Part shown: positions 1 to 8,846 of the stretch, piece after piece
How the letters are laid out: each line of letters begins with the position of its first letter
Numbering within the stretch: the stretch's first letter is position 1
NCBI GenBank assembly: GCA_964540765.1
Contig: CAZINW010000012.1
Location: forward strand, 1 to 51,696
DNA from: CAZJLN01 sp964540765
GTDB taxonomy: Bacteria; Chloroflexota; Anaerolineae; Anaerolineales; Anaerolineaceae
Length of the DNA: 51,696 nucleotides
Reading direction: 5' to 3'
Translations under genes and position numbers: made by a program
The notes under the pieces: generated by a model
Told to the model about the DNA's origin: nothing
Seen by the model: the letters and a program-made list of their open reading frames with translations, nothing else
Databases searched by the model: none

Positions 1-11
1 CAAACAGATAA

Positions 12-40
12 TTGCCTTGCCAATCATCCTATGATAAACT
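12..40 (+). promoter_or_regulatory. Possible sigma-70 promoter of the metH leader
   Basis: A TTGCCT hexamer at 12-17 is followed after 17 bases by TAAACT at 35-40. This would start transcription just before the SAM riboswitch at 52. Neither hexamer is a strong consensus match. The assignment rests mainly on position and spacing. Confidence 0.3.
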
Positions 41-51
41 TTTCTCAATTA

Positions 52-161
52 ACTCATCCAGAGAGGTGGAGGGACCGGCCCGTTGAAACCTCGGCAACCG
101 CAAGTACATGCGCAGGTGCCAATTCCGGCAGAAGCAAGGAAAAGCATTCTGGAAGATGAGG
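52..161 (+). ncRNA. SAM-I (S-box) riboswitch
   Basis: The leader carries the conserved S-box core: GAGAGGTGGAGGGA near 60-73, GGCCC and TTGAAACCTCGGCAACC around 78-99, then AGGTGCCAATTCC near 113-126. The closing helix P1 is visible as CTCATC at 53-58 pairing with GATGAG at 155-160. The P4 arm has CAGAA near 129 pairing with TTCTG near 147. SAM-I aptamers bind S-adenosylmethionine and normally switch off methionine-synthesis genes. Here the downstream genes are metH and a homocysteine methyltransferase/MTHFR fusion, which fits exactly. Confidence 0.94.
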
Positions 162-183
162 CTACATGCAAGCAAATTAAATG

Positions 184-208
184 TGTCTCTCTAAAAGAGA
201 GGCATTTT
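184..208 (+). terminator. Intrinsic terminator of the SAM riboswitch expression platform
   Basis: A 9-bp hairpin pairs 184-192 with 196-204 around an AAA loop. It contains one G-U pair and is followed by TTTT at 205-208. It lies between the aptamer and the metH start. It is therefore the likely termination arm used when SAM is bound. I could not identify a convincing antiterminator pairing, and the short U tract makes efficiency uncertain. Confidence 0.6.
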
Positions 209-244
209 ACATAAGCGAAAGGTCATCAAACAGGAGTAGGATCG

Positions 245-3200
245 ATGAGGCAAACTCAAAAAGAATACACCAGAGGCGCTTACATGAATGCCCTTGATCA
301 GCGCGTTTTGATCTTTGATGGCGCAATGGGTACCAGCCTGCAAGCCTTGAATTTACAGGATGCAGATTTCGGTGGTAAACAGCAGGCTGGCTGCAACGAC
401 TGTCTTGTACTTTCTTCACCACAGTCTATCGAAGCTGTGCATACTGCGTTCCTGGAGGTTGGGGCGGACGTCATCGAGACAAACACATTTCGTGCCAATC
501 GCCTGACCCTGGCAGACTATGGCATGGCTGATAGAACGCTTGAGATCAACCAGAAAGCAGCAGCCCTGGCACGTAAACTGGCAGATCAATATTCAACAGC
601 GGAGAAACCACGTTTTGTAGCAGGCTCCATCGGTCCGTCGGGCAAACTGATCTCAACAGATGACCCTCAAATGTCAGATATCACTTTTGAAGCGTTGGCA
701 GAGGTCTTTTGTGAACAAGCTGTGGGTCTGATCCAGGGAGGGGTTGACCTGTTGTTGATCGAGACCTCGCAGGATATATTGGAAGTAAAAGCTGCCATCA
801 CCGGGATACTGCAGGCTTTTGAAGAGACGGGTGAACGCTTGCCCATCCAAGCACAGGTGACCCTGGACGTGACCGGCAGGATGCTGCTGGGCACGGATAT
901 CAGCGCCACACTGGCAATCCTGGAGGGGATGCCCATTGCCGTCATTGGTCTGAACTGCTCCACCGGGCCTGAATACATGCGCCAACCCATAAAATACCTG
1001 GGTGAAAATGCTGCCCTGCCCATATCCTGTATCCCCAATGCTGGTCTACCGCTGAATGTGAACGGTGAAGCGGTCTACCCGATGAAACCAGAGCCTTTTG
1101 CTGACCAACTCAGCGAATTTGTAAGCAAGTTTGGTGTGCGGGTTGTGGGTGGCTGCTGTGGCACCACTCCAGAACATATTCGCTTGCTGGTGGAAAAAAT
1201 TGGAAATGGCCCTGTAGAGAAAAAATCAATAACGAGAACTGCCTGGCTATCATCGGCTGTGGAAGCTGTGTCGATGCAGCAGGAGCCAGCCCCCTTTTTG
1301 ATCGGCGAGCGGCTGAATGCGCAAGGCTCCCGTAAATTCAAGGAATGCCTGATAGCTGAGGATTACGATGGGATGGTGGAGCTTGCCAGGGAACAGGTGG
1401 CAAGCGGTGCGCATGGGCTGGATGTTTGCGTGGCATTGACCGAACGCTCTGATGAGTCGATGCTGATGCAGAAGCTGGTCAAACGGCTTTCACTTGAGGT
1501 ACCTGTGCCGCTGATCATCGATGCGACTGAGCTGGACGTGCTAGAGGCTGCGCTGAAAACAGTTCCGGGTCGGAGTTTGATCAACTCCACCAATCTCGAG
1601 TCTGGCGAGGAAAAAGCGCGCAGGGTGATGGGGCTGGCAAAAAAATATAATGCTGCATTGATAATGCTGACCATTGATGAAAAGGGGATGGCGAAAACGG
1701 CTGAGCGAAAACTGGCTGTTGCTGAAAGGTTTTACAACCTGGCTGTCAATGATTTTCAGATGGGACCGCAAGACCTGGTTTTTGATGTGCTTACTTTTAC
1801 ACTGGCAACCGGGAATACGGAATATGCTCTTTCAGCAGTTGAAACGCTCAATGGCATCAAAAAGGTCAAGGAAAAAATTCCCGGGGTGTTAACATCGCTG
1901 GGAGTCAGCAATGTCTCGTTTGGGCTTTCCAGCAGTGCACGCAAGGTGATCAACAGCGTGTTTTTATATCATGCAGTCAAAGCCGGTTTGGATATGGCCC
2001 TTGTAAATGTGGCACAGATCAAACCTTATGCTGAAATTGATGCAAAAGAACGAGAATTGGCTGAAGATTTGATTTTTAATCGCCATGAAGCGGCTTTGAG
2101 CCGCTTGATCGCTCATTTTGAGACAGTGAAAGAGATCACCCTTGGGGGGAAGCGCAGCGAGGATGATTTAGAGGGTTTGCCAGTTGAGGAAAGGCTTAAA
2201 CAAAGGATTTTAAGGCGGATTAAGGCTGGTGTTGAAAATGACATTGAAGAGATTTTCGAGGGCGACTTGCTTACCAGCCGCTCTGATAAAGCTGTGATGA
2301 TCCTGAATACTGTGCTGTTGCCGGCGATGAAAGAAGTCGGGGATAAATTTGGCGCGGGCGAATTGATCCTTCCATTTGTGCTGCGGTCTGCGGAAGTCAT
2401 GAAAAAAGCAGTTGCTTACCTGGAAAATTTTTTGGAACACAAAGAAGGCATAAGCAAGGGTAAATTGGTCCTGGCGACGGTCTATGGGGACGTGCATGAT
2501 ATCGGTAAGAATCTGGTAAAAACGATCCTTTCCAATAACGGCTACAGCGTGGTTGATCTGGGCAAGCAGGTGCCGGCAGAAACGATTATCAGCCGTGCGA
2601 TTGAGGAGAAGGCGGACGCCATCGGTTTGAGTGCCTTGCTGGTGAGCACAAGCAAACAGATGCCACTGATCGTGAATGAACTTGCGCGCCGAAAAATAGC
2701 CTTGCCGGTTTTGATCGGAGGTGCAGCCATCAATCCTCGTTTTGGATGGCGCATCCTCAAGACTGAGGATGGCGAATATTACGAACCCGGTGTTTTTTAC
2801 TGTAAGGATGCTTTTGAAGGCTTATCCACGATGGACGCCTTGTCTGAGCCTGAGCAGAGGGAAAAATTACTGGCGGATGTCAGGGCAAAGGCAGACCATG
2901 AACATGGGATTGTACGAAAAGTGGCTGTTCCCGCTGATAACAGCACCATAAGATCAAACTTAAAATCTGCTGATTTTATCCCAGAAGCTCCTTTTTGGGG
3001 CGTGCGAGTAGTCAAGGCGATGCCGTTAACAATAGTTGCACAGCATCTTTCAAACAATGAACTCTTCAGACTTTCGTGGGGCGCTAAGAACGCCCATGGT
3101 GCCACATGGGAAAAGCTGGAGTCTGAATTCAACCTGCGCCTGGAGAGGATGCTGAAAGACGCAACCCAAAACAAATGGCTGGAGCCGAAGGCTGTTTATG

Positions 3201-3769
3201 GATATTGGCCTGCACAGGCAGCAGGAAATGACCTGGTCTTGTTTGACCCGAACACGCTTGAGCACGGCGAACCCATGGAGATCGAACGCTTTACTTTTCC
3301 ACGGCAGAGCGGTGGTGAAAATTTATCATTGGCGGATTATTTTTTAACCATCGGGTCAGCTCAAATGGATGTTGTGGCATTGCAGGTGGTTACTGTCGGG
3401 GAAGTGCCAACCCTGCGCTTTGCTGAAATGGAAGCGGCAGGAGATTTCTCGGAAGCTTATTTCCTGCATGGATTGGCAGTACAGATGGCGGAAGCGACTG
3501 CCGCTTACATGCATACCCACATCCGGCGGGAATTGAACCTGCCTGAGGATCAGGGCTTGCGTTACTCCTGGGGATACCCGGCAATTCCTGAGCTTTCTGA
3601 TCACGAAAAGGTTTTCAGACTGTTACCGGCAGGCGATGCACTTGGCATGCATTTAACCTCCGCCTACCAACTCGTCCCTGAGCAATCCACGGCTGCCATC
3701 ATTGTGCACCATCCGGCTGCCAAGTATTTTAATGTAGGCGTTAACCGGCTTGACCAATTGTTAGGTTGA
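245..3769 (+). CDS. metH: Cobalamin-dependent methionine synthase MetH
   Basis: It transfers a methyl group from methyltetrahydrofolate to homocysteine through cobalamin. The 1174 residues hold all four modules. The homocysteine-binding barrel spans about 15-320, with zinc-ligand cysteines at 238 and in GGCCGTTP (Cys304, Cys305). The pterin-binding domain spans about 350-620. The cobalamin cap and Rossmann domain span about 650-870, with DVHDIGKN placing the cobalt-ligand histidine at 751. The SAM-binding reactivation domain begins near 916 (PFWGVR, later SWGYPA). The protein is somewhat shorter than E. coli MetH (about 1227), mainly in the activation domain. The start at 245 has AGGAG at 232-236; Met15 is an alternative. 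The gene lies under a SAM-I riboswitch and is followed after 18 bases by the MTHFR fusion that would supply its methyl donor. Confidence 0.97.
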   Translation: MRQTQKEYTRGAYMNALDQRVLIFDGAMGTSLQALNLQDADFGGKQQAGCNDCLVLSSPQSIEAVHTAFLEVGADVIETNTFRANRLTLADYGMADRTLEINQKAAALARKLADQYSTAEKPRFVAGSIGPSGKLISTDDPQMSDITFEALAEVFCEQAVGLIQGGVDLLLIETSQDILEVKAAITGILQAFEETGERLPIQAQVTLDVTGRMLLGTDISATLAILEGMPIAVIGLNCSTGPEYMRQPIKYLGENAALPISCIPNAGLPLNVNGEAVYPMKPEPFADQLSEFVSKFGVRVVGGCCGTTPEHIRLLVEKIGNGPVEKKSITRTAWLSSAVEAVSMQQEPAPFLIGERLNAQGSRKFKECLIAEDYDGMVELAREQVASGAHGLDVCVALTERSDESMLMQKLVKRLSLEVPVPLIIDATELDVLEAALKTVPGRSLINSTNLESGEEKARRVMGLAKKYNAALIMLTIDEKGMAKTAERKLAVAERFYNLAVNDFQMGPQDLVFDVLTFTLATGNTEYALSAVETLNGIKKVKEKIPGVLTSLGVSNVSFGLSSSARKVINSVFLYHAVKAGLDMALVNVAQIKPYAEIDAKERELAEDLIFNRHEAALSRLIAHFETVKEITLGGKRSEDDLEGLPVEERLKQRILRRIKAGVENDIEEIFEGDLLTSRSDKAVMILNTVLLPAMKEVGDKFGAGELILPFVLRSAEVMKKAVAYLENFLEHKEGISKGKLVLATVYGDVHDIGKNLVKTILSNNGYSVVDLGKQVPAETIISRAIEEKADAIGLSALLVSTSKQMPLIVNELARRKIALPVLIGGAAINPRFGWRILKTEDGEYYEPGVFYCKDAFEGLSTMDALSEPEQREKLLADVRAKADHEHGIVRKVAVPADNSTIRSNLKSADFIPEAPFWGVRVVKAMPLTIVAQHLSNNELFRLSWGAKNAHGATWEKLESEFNLRLERMLKDATQNKWLEPKAVYGYWPAQAAGNDLVLFDPNTLEHGEPMEIERFTFPRQSGGENLSLADYFLTIGSAQMDVVALQVVTVGEVPTLRFAEMEAAGDFSEAYFLHGLAVQMAEATAAYMHTHIRRELNLPEDQGLRYSWGYPAIPELSDHEKVFRLLPAGDALGMHLTSAYQLVPEQSTAAIIVHHPAAKYFNVGVNRLDQLLG

Positions 3770-3787
3770 TACTCCGCATGACTAAAA

Positions 3788-5662
3788 ATGGAAAGAAAGA
3801 TGGACAATAGATTTCTTACGCGATTGGATAATGAGCCCAAACCATTGATTTCGGATGGTGCCATGGGCACGCTGCTGCATGAACGCGGCGTGGCATTTGA
3901 TGAGTGTTTTGATTTGTTGAACCTTGAGCAACCCGCACTGGTGGCTGAGATTCATACTGAATATATCCAGGCGGGCGCAGAGTTGATCAAGACGAATACC
4001 TTTGGCGCCAATCGAGTCAAACTGGCACGGCATGGATTGGAAGATAAGGTGATCGAGATCAACATGGCGGCTGTCAACCTGGCGAGAAGGGTGGTGGATG
4101 CTTCTTTCAAAGATGTGATGATCGCCGGAGATTTGGGTCCATTGGGTGTTCCGCTGGCGCCTTTTGGTCGGGTGCAGCCTGAAGAAGCCAGGGAGATCTA
4201 TTCAGAACAGATCAAAGCGCTTGCTGAGGCAGGTGTGGATGTATTGTTGATCGAAACAATGACGGATTTATACATGGTGCGTGAGGCGATTAATGCAGCA
4301 CGGGAAGTCGCACCTGAATTGTCGATCATTGCTTCAATGACCTTCACCCGTGACGGACGTACGCTTCTGGGTGACGAACCATCAAAAGTGGCTAGGGAAA
4401 TAAATGATTATGGCGCAGATGTGATTGGGGTGAACTGTTCCGGTGGACCTCTGCAATTATTACAAATATTGCGAAGGATGCAGGCTGCAGAACCAGCGGT
4501 TCGCTTTTCAATCATGCCCAACGCTGGTTTTCCTGAACAGATTGGCGGAAGGATCATGTATCCTGCAGGCGCAGAATATTTTAAGGATTACGCGCTTGCC
4601 TTCTGGAAGGCTGGTGCGCGCGTGATAGGTGGATGCTGTGGCACAACGCCAGCCCATATTGCAGTATTGCGCAATGCAGTAAAGTCTGCTTCGGTGGATG
4701 TTGTGATGAGTGAGATCAGCATTGCAGAATTACCGCCGATGGAAGAGCAAAAGATTTCGGAAGAAAAATCGAAACTTTCAGAGAAGCTGGCAGCGGGGAA
4801 ATTCGTAATGACAGTAGAAATGGACCCTCCACGTGGTTTTTCGACTCACAAATTGCTGGCTGGTGCCAGCCTGCTGGCTGATGCCGGTGCGGATGTGATT
4901 GATGTGGCTGACAGCCCGATGGCACGCATGCGGATGAGCCCGTGGGCGGTGTGTCACCTGATCCAGAATCAATTCAAGGTGGAGACCACCCTTCATTTCC
5001 CCACTAGGGGACGCAATCTGCTGCGTGTGCAGGGTGATCTGTTGGCAGCCCATGCACTTGGGATCCGCAACGTCTTTGTGGTGATGGGGGATCCAACAGC
5101 CATTGGAGATTACCCGGATGCAATGGATAATTATGACCTGGTGCCAACGGGATTGATCAGGTTAATTAAAGAAGGCTTCAATGCAGGTTTTGATCATTCT
5201 GGTGGTGAAATTGGGCAGCCAACTTCGTTCTTTGTGGGTGGGGCGCTTAATCTTGGCCCTGAAGATATTGCCCGTGAGATCAAGATCATTCGAAAAAAGG
5301 TGGAGGCTGGGGTTGATTTCTTCCTTTGCCAGCCAGTATTTGATCCAAAGCGGGCAGTTGCTTTTTTAAAAGCGTATGAAAGCGCATATGGCAAGCTGGA
5401 AATCCCCATCCTGGCAGGTATACTGCCGCTGGCATCTGACAGGCATGCACGCTTTTTGCACAATGAAGTACCAGGGATTATCATTCCACAAGCGATCCAA
5501 ACCCGGATGGAACATGCCAGTGACCAGGGGGCTAAAGAAGGAATTAAAGTTGCATCGGAATTGATCGCAGAAATTCGTAGCTTTGCACAGGGTATTTACT
5601 TTATGCCCCAATTCAATCGTTATGATGTGGTAGCGGAGATCATCTCACAGACTAAAATTTGA
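3788..5662 (+). CDS. yitJ: Homocysteine S-methyltransferase / 5,10-methylenetetrahydrofolate reductase fusion
   Basis: This 624-residue two-domain protein resembles Bacillus YitJ. Residues about 10-310 form an S-methyltransferase barrel with zinc-ligand cysteines at Cys217 (NCSGGP) and Cys283-Cys284 (GGCCGTTP). Residues from about 338 onward form the flavin-dependent MTHFR barrel, beginning VEMDPPRG and including VMGDP. The MTHFR half reduces methylenetetrahydrofolate to methyltetrahydrofolate, the MetH substrate. The first half is a paralogue of the MetH N-terminal domain. It lies 18 bases after metH and probably shares its SAM riboswitch control. The start is uncertain: ATG 3788 lacks a clear ribosome site, while ATG 3800 has a purine-rich GGAAAGAAAG just upstream. 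Confidence 0.93.
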   Translation: MERKMDNRFLTRLDNEPKPLISDGAMGTLLHERGVAFDECFDLLNLEQPALVAEIHTEYIQAGAELIKTNTFGANRVKLARHGLEDKVIEINMAAVNLARRVVDASFKDVMIAGDLGPLGVPLAPFGRVQPEEAREIYSEQIKALAEAGVDVLLIETMTDLYMVREAINAAREVAPELSIIASMTFTRDGRTLLGDEPSKVAREINDYGADVIGVNCSGGPLQLLQILRRMQAAEPAVRFSIMPNAGFPEQIGGRIMYPAGAEYFKDYALAFWKAGARVIGGCCGTTPAHIAVLRNAVKSASVDVVMSEISIAELPPMEEQKISEEKSKLSEKLAAGKFVMTVEMDPPRGFSTHKLLAGASLLADAGADVIDVADSPMARMRMSPWAVCHLIQNQFKVETTLHFPTRGRNLLRVQGDLLAAHALGIRNVFVVMGDPTAIGDYPDAMDNYDLVPTGLIRLIKEGFNAGFDHSGGEIGQPTSFFVGGALNLGPEDIAREIKIIRKKVEAGVDFFLCQPVFDPKRAVAFLKAYESAYGKLEIPILAGILPLASDRHARFLHNEVPGIIIPQAIQTRMEHASDQGAKEGIKVASELIAEIRSFAQGIYFMPQFNRYDVVAEIISQTKI

Positions 5663-5691
5663 TGCCCAAAATCTGTATTATTGTACATATA

Positions 5692-5721
5692 TCACCCAAA
5701 TGAGGTGTCACCCAAATGAGG
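5692..5721 (+). repeat. Perfect 14-bp tandem direct repeat upstream of the DUF3048 gene
   Basis: TCACCCAAATGAGG occurs at 5692-5705 and again at 5708-5721, separated by GT, giving a 16-base period. It sits between the methionine operon and the next gene, immediately upstream of AT-rich promoter-like sequence (TAGAAT at 5743-5748). Paired direct repeats here could be a regulator binding site, or a simple local duplication. Confidence 0.6.
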
Positions 5722-5769
5722 AATATAACGGTTAAAATGGAGTAGAATAGGAGGCATTGAGGTAAAACT

Positions 5770-6996
5770 ATGAAAAATCGCATATCAGTTACCATTATGG
5801 CATTTCTTATTGCAGCGATGGTTCTTTCAGCCTGCAGCACATCAACCCAAATTGATCCTTCAGCACAGACAGCCGTGGCACAGACGCTTGATGCCATTGT
5901 GCAGCTTTCACAGACGCCAGTGAACACTGCAACGGAAAAAGCGACAGCCACCCAGATTCCACCGACAGCGACTGCGACAGCCACAATTGTCCCGACGCCA
6001 GTCGTGGAAGCAAGTGGCCCTAATAACTTCCCTGCCAATGTGAACCCTTTGACAGGACTGACCGTTGAGGATGTTGATCTGCTTGACCGCAGGCCGGTAA
6101 TGGTCAAGGTAGCCAATTATCCTGCTGTAGGTCGACCACATGCAGGATTATCCTTTGCGGATATTGTTTTTGAATACTATATCGGGGCGGGTGTTAACCG
6201 GTTTATGGGACTCTACTATGGTCAGAATTCGGAAAAGATCGGTCCCGTACGTTCAGGTAGATTTGTGGACCCACAGATTGTATCCATGTACCAAGGCATA
6301 TTAGGGTTTTGGAGCGCAGATGAGCGGGTTTATTCACGCATTTTGGAGGTTCTTGGAAATCGAGCAATCACAGGCTCCGAAAATACCTGCCCGGGGTTCT
6401 GCGATGATGGTCGAAACATCGTGACCAGTAAATTTGGTGATTCTGCGGCTTTAAGTCAAATTGCAGAGCAACGTGGTGTAACAAATAGTAAACCCAACTT
6501 GGATGGAATGCGATTTGATCCGGCAGTTCCAGCAGAAGGTGAACCAGGAGAGGATGTTGTGGTAAGTTTCGGCTCCATAAACCAGGGTGAGTGGAAATAT
6601 GACCAAACCTCTGGAAAATACCTACGCTGGATTGAAGAGACTGACGCAGCCAACAACCTGACCATGATCCCGCTGGTGGACAGCATCACCGATGAACAAC
6701 TGGCATTCTCAAATGTGATCATTCTGTATGCCTATTACACAGAGTATTCGCCAACCCTGCATGATATCAGTGTCTGGGATAATACAAGTGGACGACCGGC
6801 TGTGGTTTTTCGGAATGGGCAGGCATATGATGTGATTTGGAAAGCTGCCAGCATGCAATCGCCGATCCAGTTCACCTACCCGAATGGCGAAATGTTCCCA
6901 TTGAATCCAGGAAATTCCTGGATGGTTTTCATGGGCAGTTATAGTGAAGACAAAGTGGCTGATGGAATCTGGACTTTCACCAACTATTTACCTTAG
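5770..6996 (+). CDS. DUF3048 (YerB-like) lipoprotein
   Basis: The 408-residue protein starts with a lipoprotein signal whose lipobox is LSAC, so Cys22 is the probable lipidation site. A Thr/Ala/Pro-rich linker covers about 28-78. The DUF3048 N-terminal domain follows, with NPLTGL, RPVMVKV and IGPVRSGR. The DUF3048 C-terminal domain lies near 325-405 and has the usual small Gly/Asn-rich motifs (PLNPGNSW). The family is cell-surface or extracytoplasmic and has no firmly established reaction. AGGAGG at 5749-5754 and a nearer GAGG lie upstream of the ATG. It has its own upstream region with a tandem repeat. The next gene starts only 8 bases after its stop. Confidence 0.87.
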   Translation: MKNRISVTIMAFLIAAMVLSACSTSTQIDPSAQTAVAQTLDAIVQLSQTPVNTATEKATATQIPPTATATATIVPTPVVEASGPNNFPANVNPLTGLTVEDVDLLDRRPVMVKVANYPAVGRPHAGLSFADIVFEYYIGAGVNRFMGLYYGQNSEKIGPVRSGRFVDPQIVSMYQGILGFWSADERVYSRILEVLGNRAITGSENTCPGFCDDGRNIVTSKFGDSAALSQIAEQRGVTNSKPNLDGMRFDPAVPAEGEPGEDVVVSFGSINQGEWKYDQTSGKYLRWIEETDAANNLTMIPLVDSITDEQLAFSNVIILYAYYTEYSPTLHDISVWDNTSGRPAVVFRNGQAYDVIWKAASMQSPIQFTYPNGEMFPLNPGNSWMVFMGSYSEDKVADGIWTFTNYLP

Positions 6997-7004
6997 GCTG
7001 ACAT

Positions 7005-7730
7005 GTGCGAACCCTAATCATCTCTGACATTCATTCCAATTTAACTGCGTTGGATGCAGTTCTGGCTGATGCCGGAGATGTTGGCGAAGTCTGGTGCTTG
7101 GGGGACGTAGTGGGATATGGACCCGACCCAAATGCATGTGTGCAACGCTTGGGAAACCTCAAGGGATTGACCTGTATCTTGGGAAATCATGATGCGGCTG
7201 TACTTGATCGCATTGATATCAATGCCTTCAATGGGGAGGCAAAGCGATCGCTTACCTGGCAGAAAAAATCGTTGGATGGCTCAAGTCGCTCATTCCTGGA
7301 AAATTTGGATGAATGCATCACCATGGGTGACCTGACCTTGGTGCACGGCAGCCCGCGCAATTCCATCTGGGAATATATCCTGGATTTGCATACTGCCAGA
7401 GCCAATTTTTCTGAATTCAAAACGAAAGGTTGCCTGGTCGGGCATACGCATGTGCCGGCAGTGTTCACACAAGCGCCTTCTGGCAAGGTCAATCTCCATT
7501 TTTTTTCATGCAATGATCCGGTCTTGCTGAAAGAAAAATTTATTCTTAACCCCGGCTCCGTCGGACAGCCAAGGGATCGTGACCCAAGGGCCTCATATGT
7601 TGTTTACGAAAACGAATTAGATAAATGGGAATTCCGGCGTGTGGCTTATGATGTTGAAGAAGTCCAGACCCGCATTTTACAGGCAGGGTTGCCAAGAATG
7701 CATGCTTGCAGGCTGGCAGAGGGGAACTAA
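7005..7730 (+). CDS. Calcineurin-like metallophosphoesterase (YfcE/MJ0936-type)
   Basis: A 241-residue cytosolic phosphoesterase with the full metal-binding motif series: D8-x-H10 (SDIHSN), GDVVGYGPD, GNHDA, VHGSP and GHTH. Such proteins use a two-metal centre to hydrolyse phosphodiesters or phosphomonoesters; the natural substrate here is unknown. The start must be GTG at 7005, because the ATG two bases earlier is in another frame. No clear ribosome-binding site is visible, and it follows the DUF3048 gene by 8 bases, so translation may depend on its neighbour. Confidence 0.88.
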   Translation: MRTLIISDIHSNLTALDAVLADAGDVGEVWCLGDVVGYGPDPNACVQRLGNLKGLTCILGNHDAAVLDRIDINAFNGEAKRSLTWQKKSLDGSSRSFLENLDECITMGDLTLVHGSPRNSIWEYILDLHTARANFSEFKTKGCLVGHTHVPAVFTQAPSGKVNLHFFSCNDPVLLKEKFILNPGSVGQPRDRDPRASYVVYENELDKWEFRRVAYDVEEVQTRILQAGLPRMHACRLAEGN

Positions 7731-7733
7731 TAT

Positions 7734-7752
7734 CATTCTTAATGAAAGAATG
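7734..7752 (+). other. Small intergenic hairpin after the phosphoesterase gene
   Basis: CATTCTT at 7734-7740 pairs perfectly with AAGAATG at 7746-7752 around a 5-base loop, directly after the stop codon at 7730. No T tract follows, so it is not a standard intrinsic terminator. It could be a processing or mRNA-stabilising stem. Confidence 0.35.
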
Positions 7753-7828
7753 GTCGCATGGAACAAAAGCTGGATGCCTACGTCTTTAAGATGAAGAGTA
7801 AAATAATTTTAAAGATAGGAGAAGCAAA

Positions 7829-8773
7829 ATGAAGAGAACCCTGATTGTCTTATTAATAGCTACCTTATTGTTAACAGCATGTGCTTCGGCGAAGGATTCT
7901 TCAGAACCGATAAAAATGGAAATGCCTGCTGCTGCACCTCAGGAGATGGCAAATGAGGAGTATGCTTATGTGGAGGAAGACGAGAAAACAGGTTATGATT
8001 CCGGCAGTGGTGTTGAGGCACAATCTGTAGAAAGATTGGTCATCAAGAACGCATATCTTAATATTGCAGTAGCAGATCCGGTTAAGAGCCTTGAAGAAAT
8101 CAGTCAACTGGCTGAAAATATGGGCGGTTTTGTGGTTTCATCCAATGTGTATAAAACCACCCTGTCCAGCGGAATCCAGGTGCCCCAAGGCAACATCCAA
8201 ATTCGTGTACCCGCTGAACGCCTGGATGAAGCCATGAAATTGATCAAAGCCATGGTTGTGGATGCGGAAACAGGTGTGATCAGCGAAAATGTTTCCGGTC
8301 AGGATGTGACCTCTGATTATGTCGATTCCAAATCCCGCCTGCGAAATTTGGAAGCAGCAGAAGCTCAACTGGTTGAATTGCTGGATTCTGCCCCTGACCT
8401 GCAATACACTCTGGAAATTTTCAAAGAACTTACCAGTATCCGCAGCGAAATTGAAGTGCTGAAGGGGCATATCAACTATTTGGAAGAGTCAGCAGCCATG
8501 TCAGCCATATCTGTTGATCTGATCGCAGAGAAGACTTTACAACCTATTGAAATCGGCGGTTGGAAGCCCAAAGGGATTGTAAAAGATGCTGTTGAAGCTT
8601 TGGTTAAGACACTGCAAACCATCGGATCGGGATTGATCTGGTTTGGCATCTACTGCCTGCCGTTCCTCATCCCCCTGGGTGTGGTTGTGTACTTTGTGGT
8701 CAAGGGAAGGCGTAAAGCCAAAGCTAAAAAAGGAAACCAAATTGTTGAAGTGCAAAGTGAAAAGAAAGAGTAA
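7829..8773 (+). CDS. DUF4349 lipoprotein with C-terminal membrane anchor
   Basis: This 314-residue protein has an N-terminal signal with lipobox LTAC (Cys18). An acidic linker covers about 20-55. The DUF4349 domain spans about 62-270, including a coiled-coil-prone segment (about 155-220) rich in Leu, Glu and Arg. One hydrophobic helix lies near 272-295, followed by a Lys/Arg-rich tail. Family members are extracytoplasmic proteins of unknown function anchored at both ends. AGGAG at 7816-7820 gives a good ribosome site. It is the last gene before a strong terminator and shares an envelope theme with the DUF3048 gene upstream. Confidence 0.87.
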   Translation: MKRTLIVLLIATLLLTACASAKDSSEPIKMEMPAAAPQEMANEEYAYVEEDEKTGYDSGSGVEAQSVERLVIKNAYLNIAVADPVKSLEEISQLAENMGGFVVSSNVYKTTLSSGIQVPQGNIQIRVPAERLDEAMKLIKAMVVDAETGVISENVSGQDVTSDYVDSKSRLRNLEAAEAQLVELLDSAPDLQYTLEIFKELTSIRSEIEVLKGHINYLEESAAMSAISVDLIAEKTLQPIEIGGWKPKGIVKDAVEALVKTLQTIGSGLIWFGIYCLPFLIPLGVVVYFVVKGRRKAKAKKGNQIVEVQSEKKE

Positions 8774-8784
8774 CGCGGGCTAAA

Positions 8785-8832
8785 AAAAAGACAAACGGGA
8801 TCAAGGTGCAAACCTTGGCCCCGTTTTATTTT
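8785..8832. terminator. Bidirectional intrinsic terminator between convergent genes
   Basis: The hairpin pairs CGGG (8796-8799) with CCCG (8820-8823), and CAAGGT (8802-8807) with ACCTTG (8812-8817), around a GCAA loop. It is flanked by TTTTATTTT on the plus side and by an A run at 8783-8789, which reads as T on the minus strand. It lies between the DUF4349 gene (plus) and the alpha-galactosidase gene (minus) and should serve both. Confidence 0.87.
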
Positions 8833-8846
8833 GGTGACTGGATTGC

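Noticed and set aside
667..1038. Minus-strand frames antisense to metH and other long genes
   Set aside because: They lie wholly inside strongly conserved coding sequence on the other strand, have no ribosome sites and show no recognisable domains.
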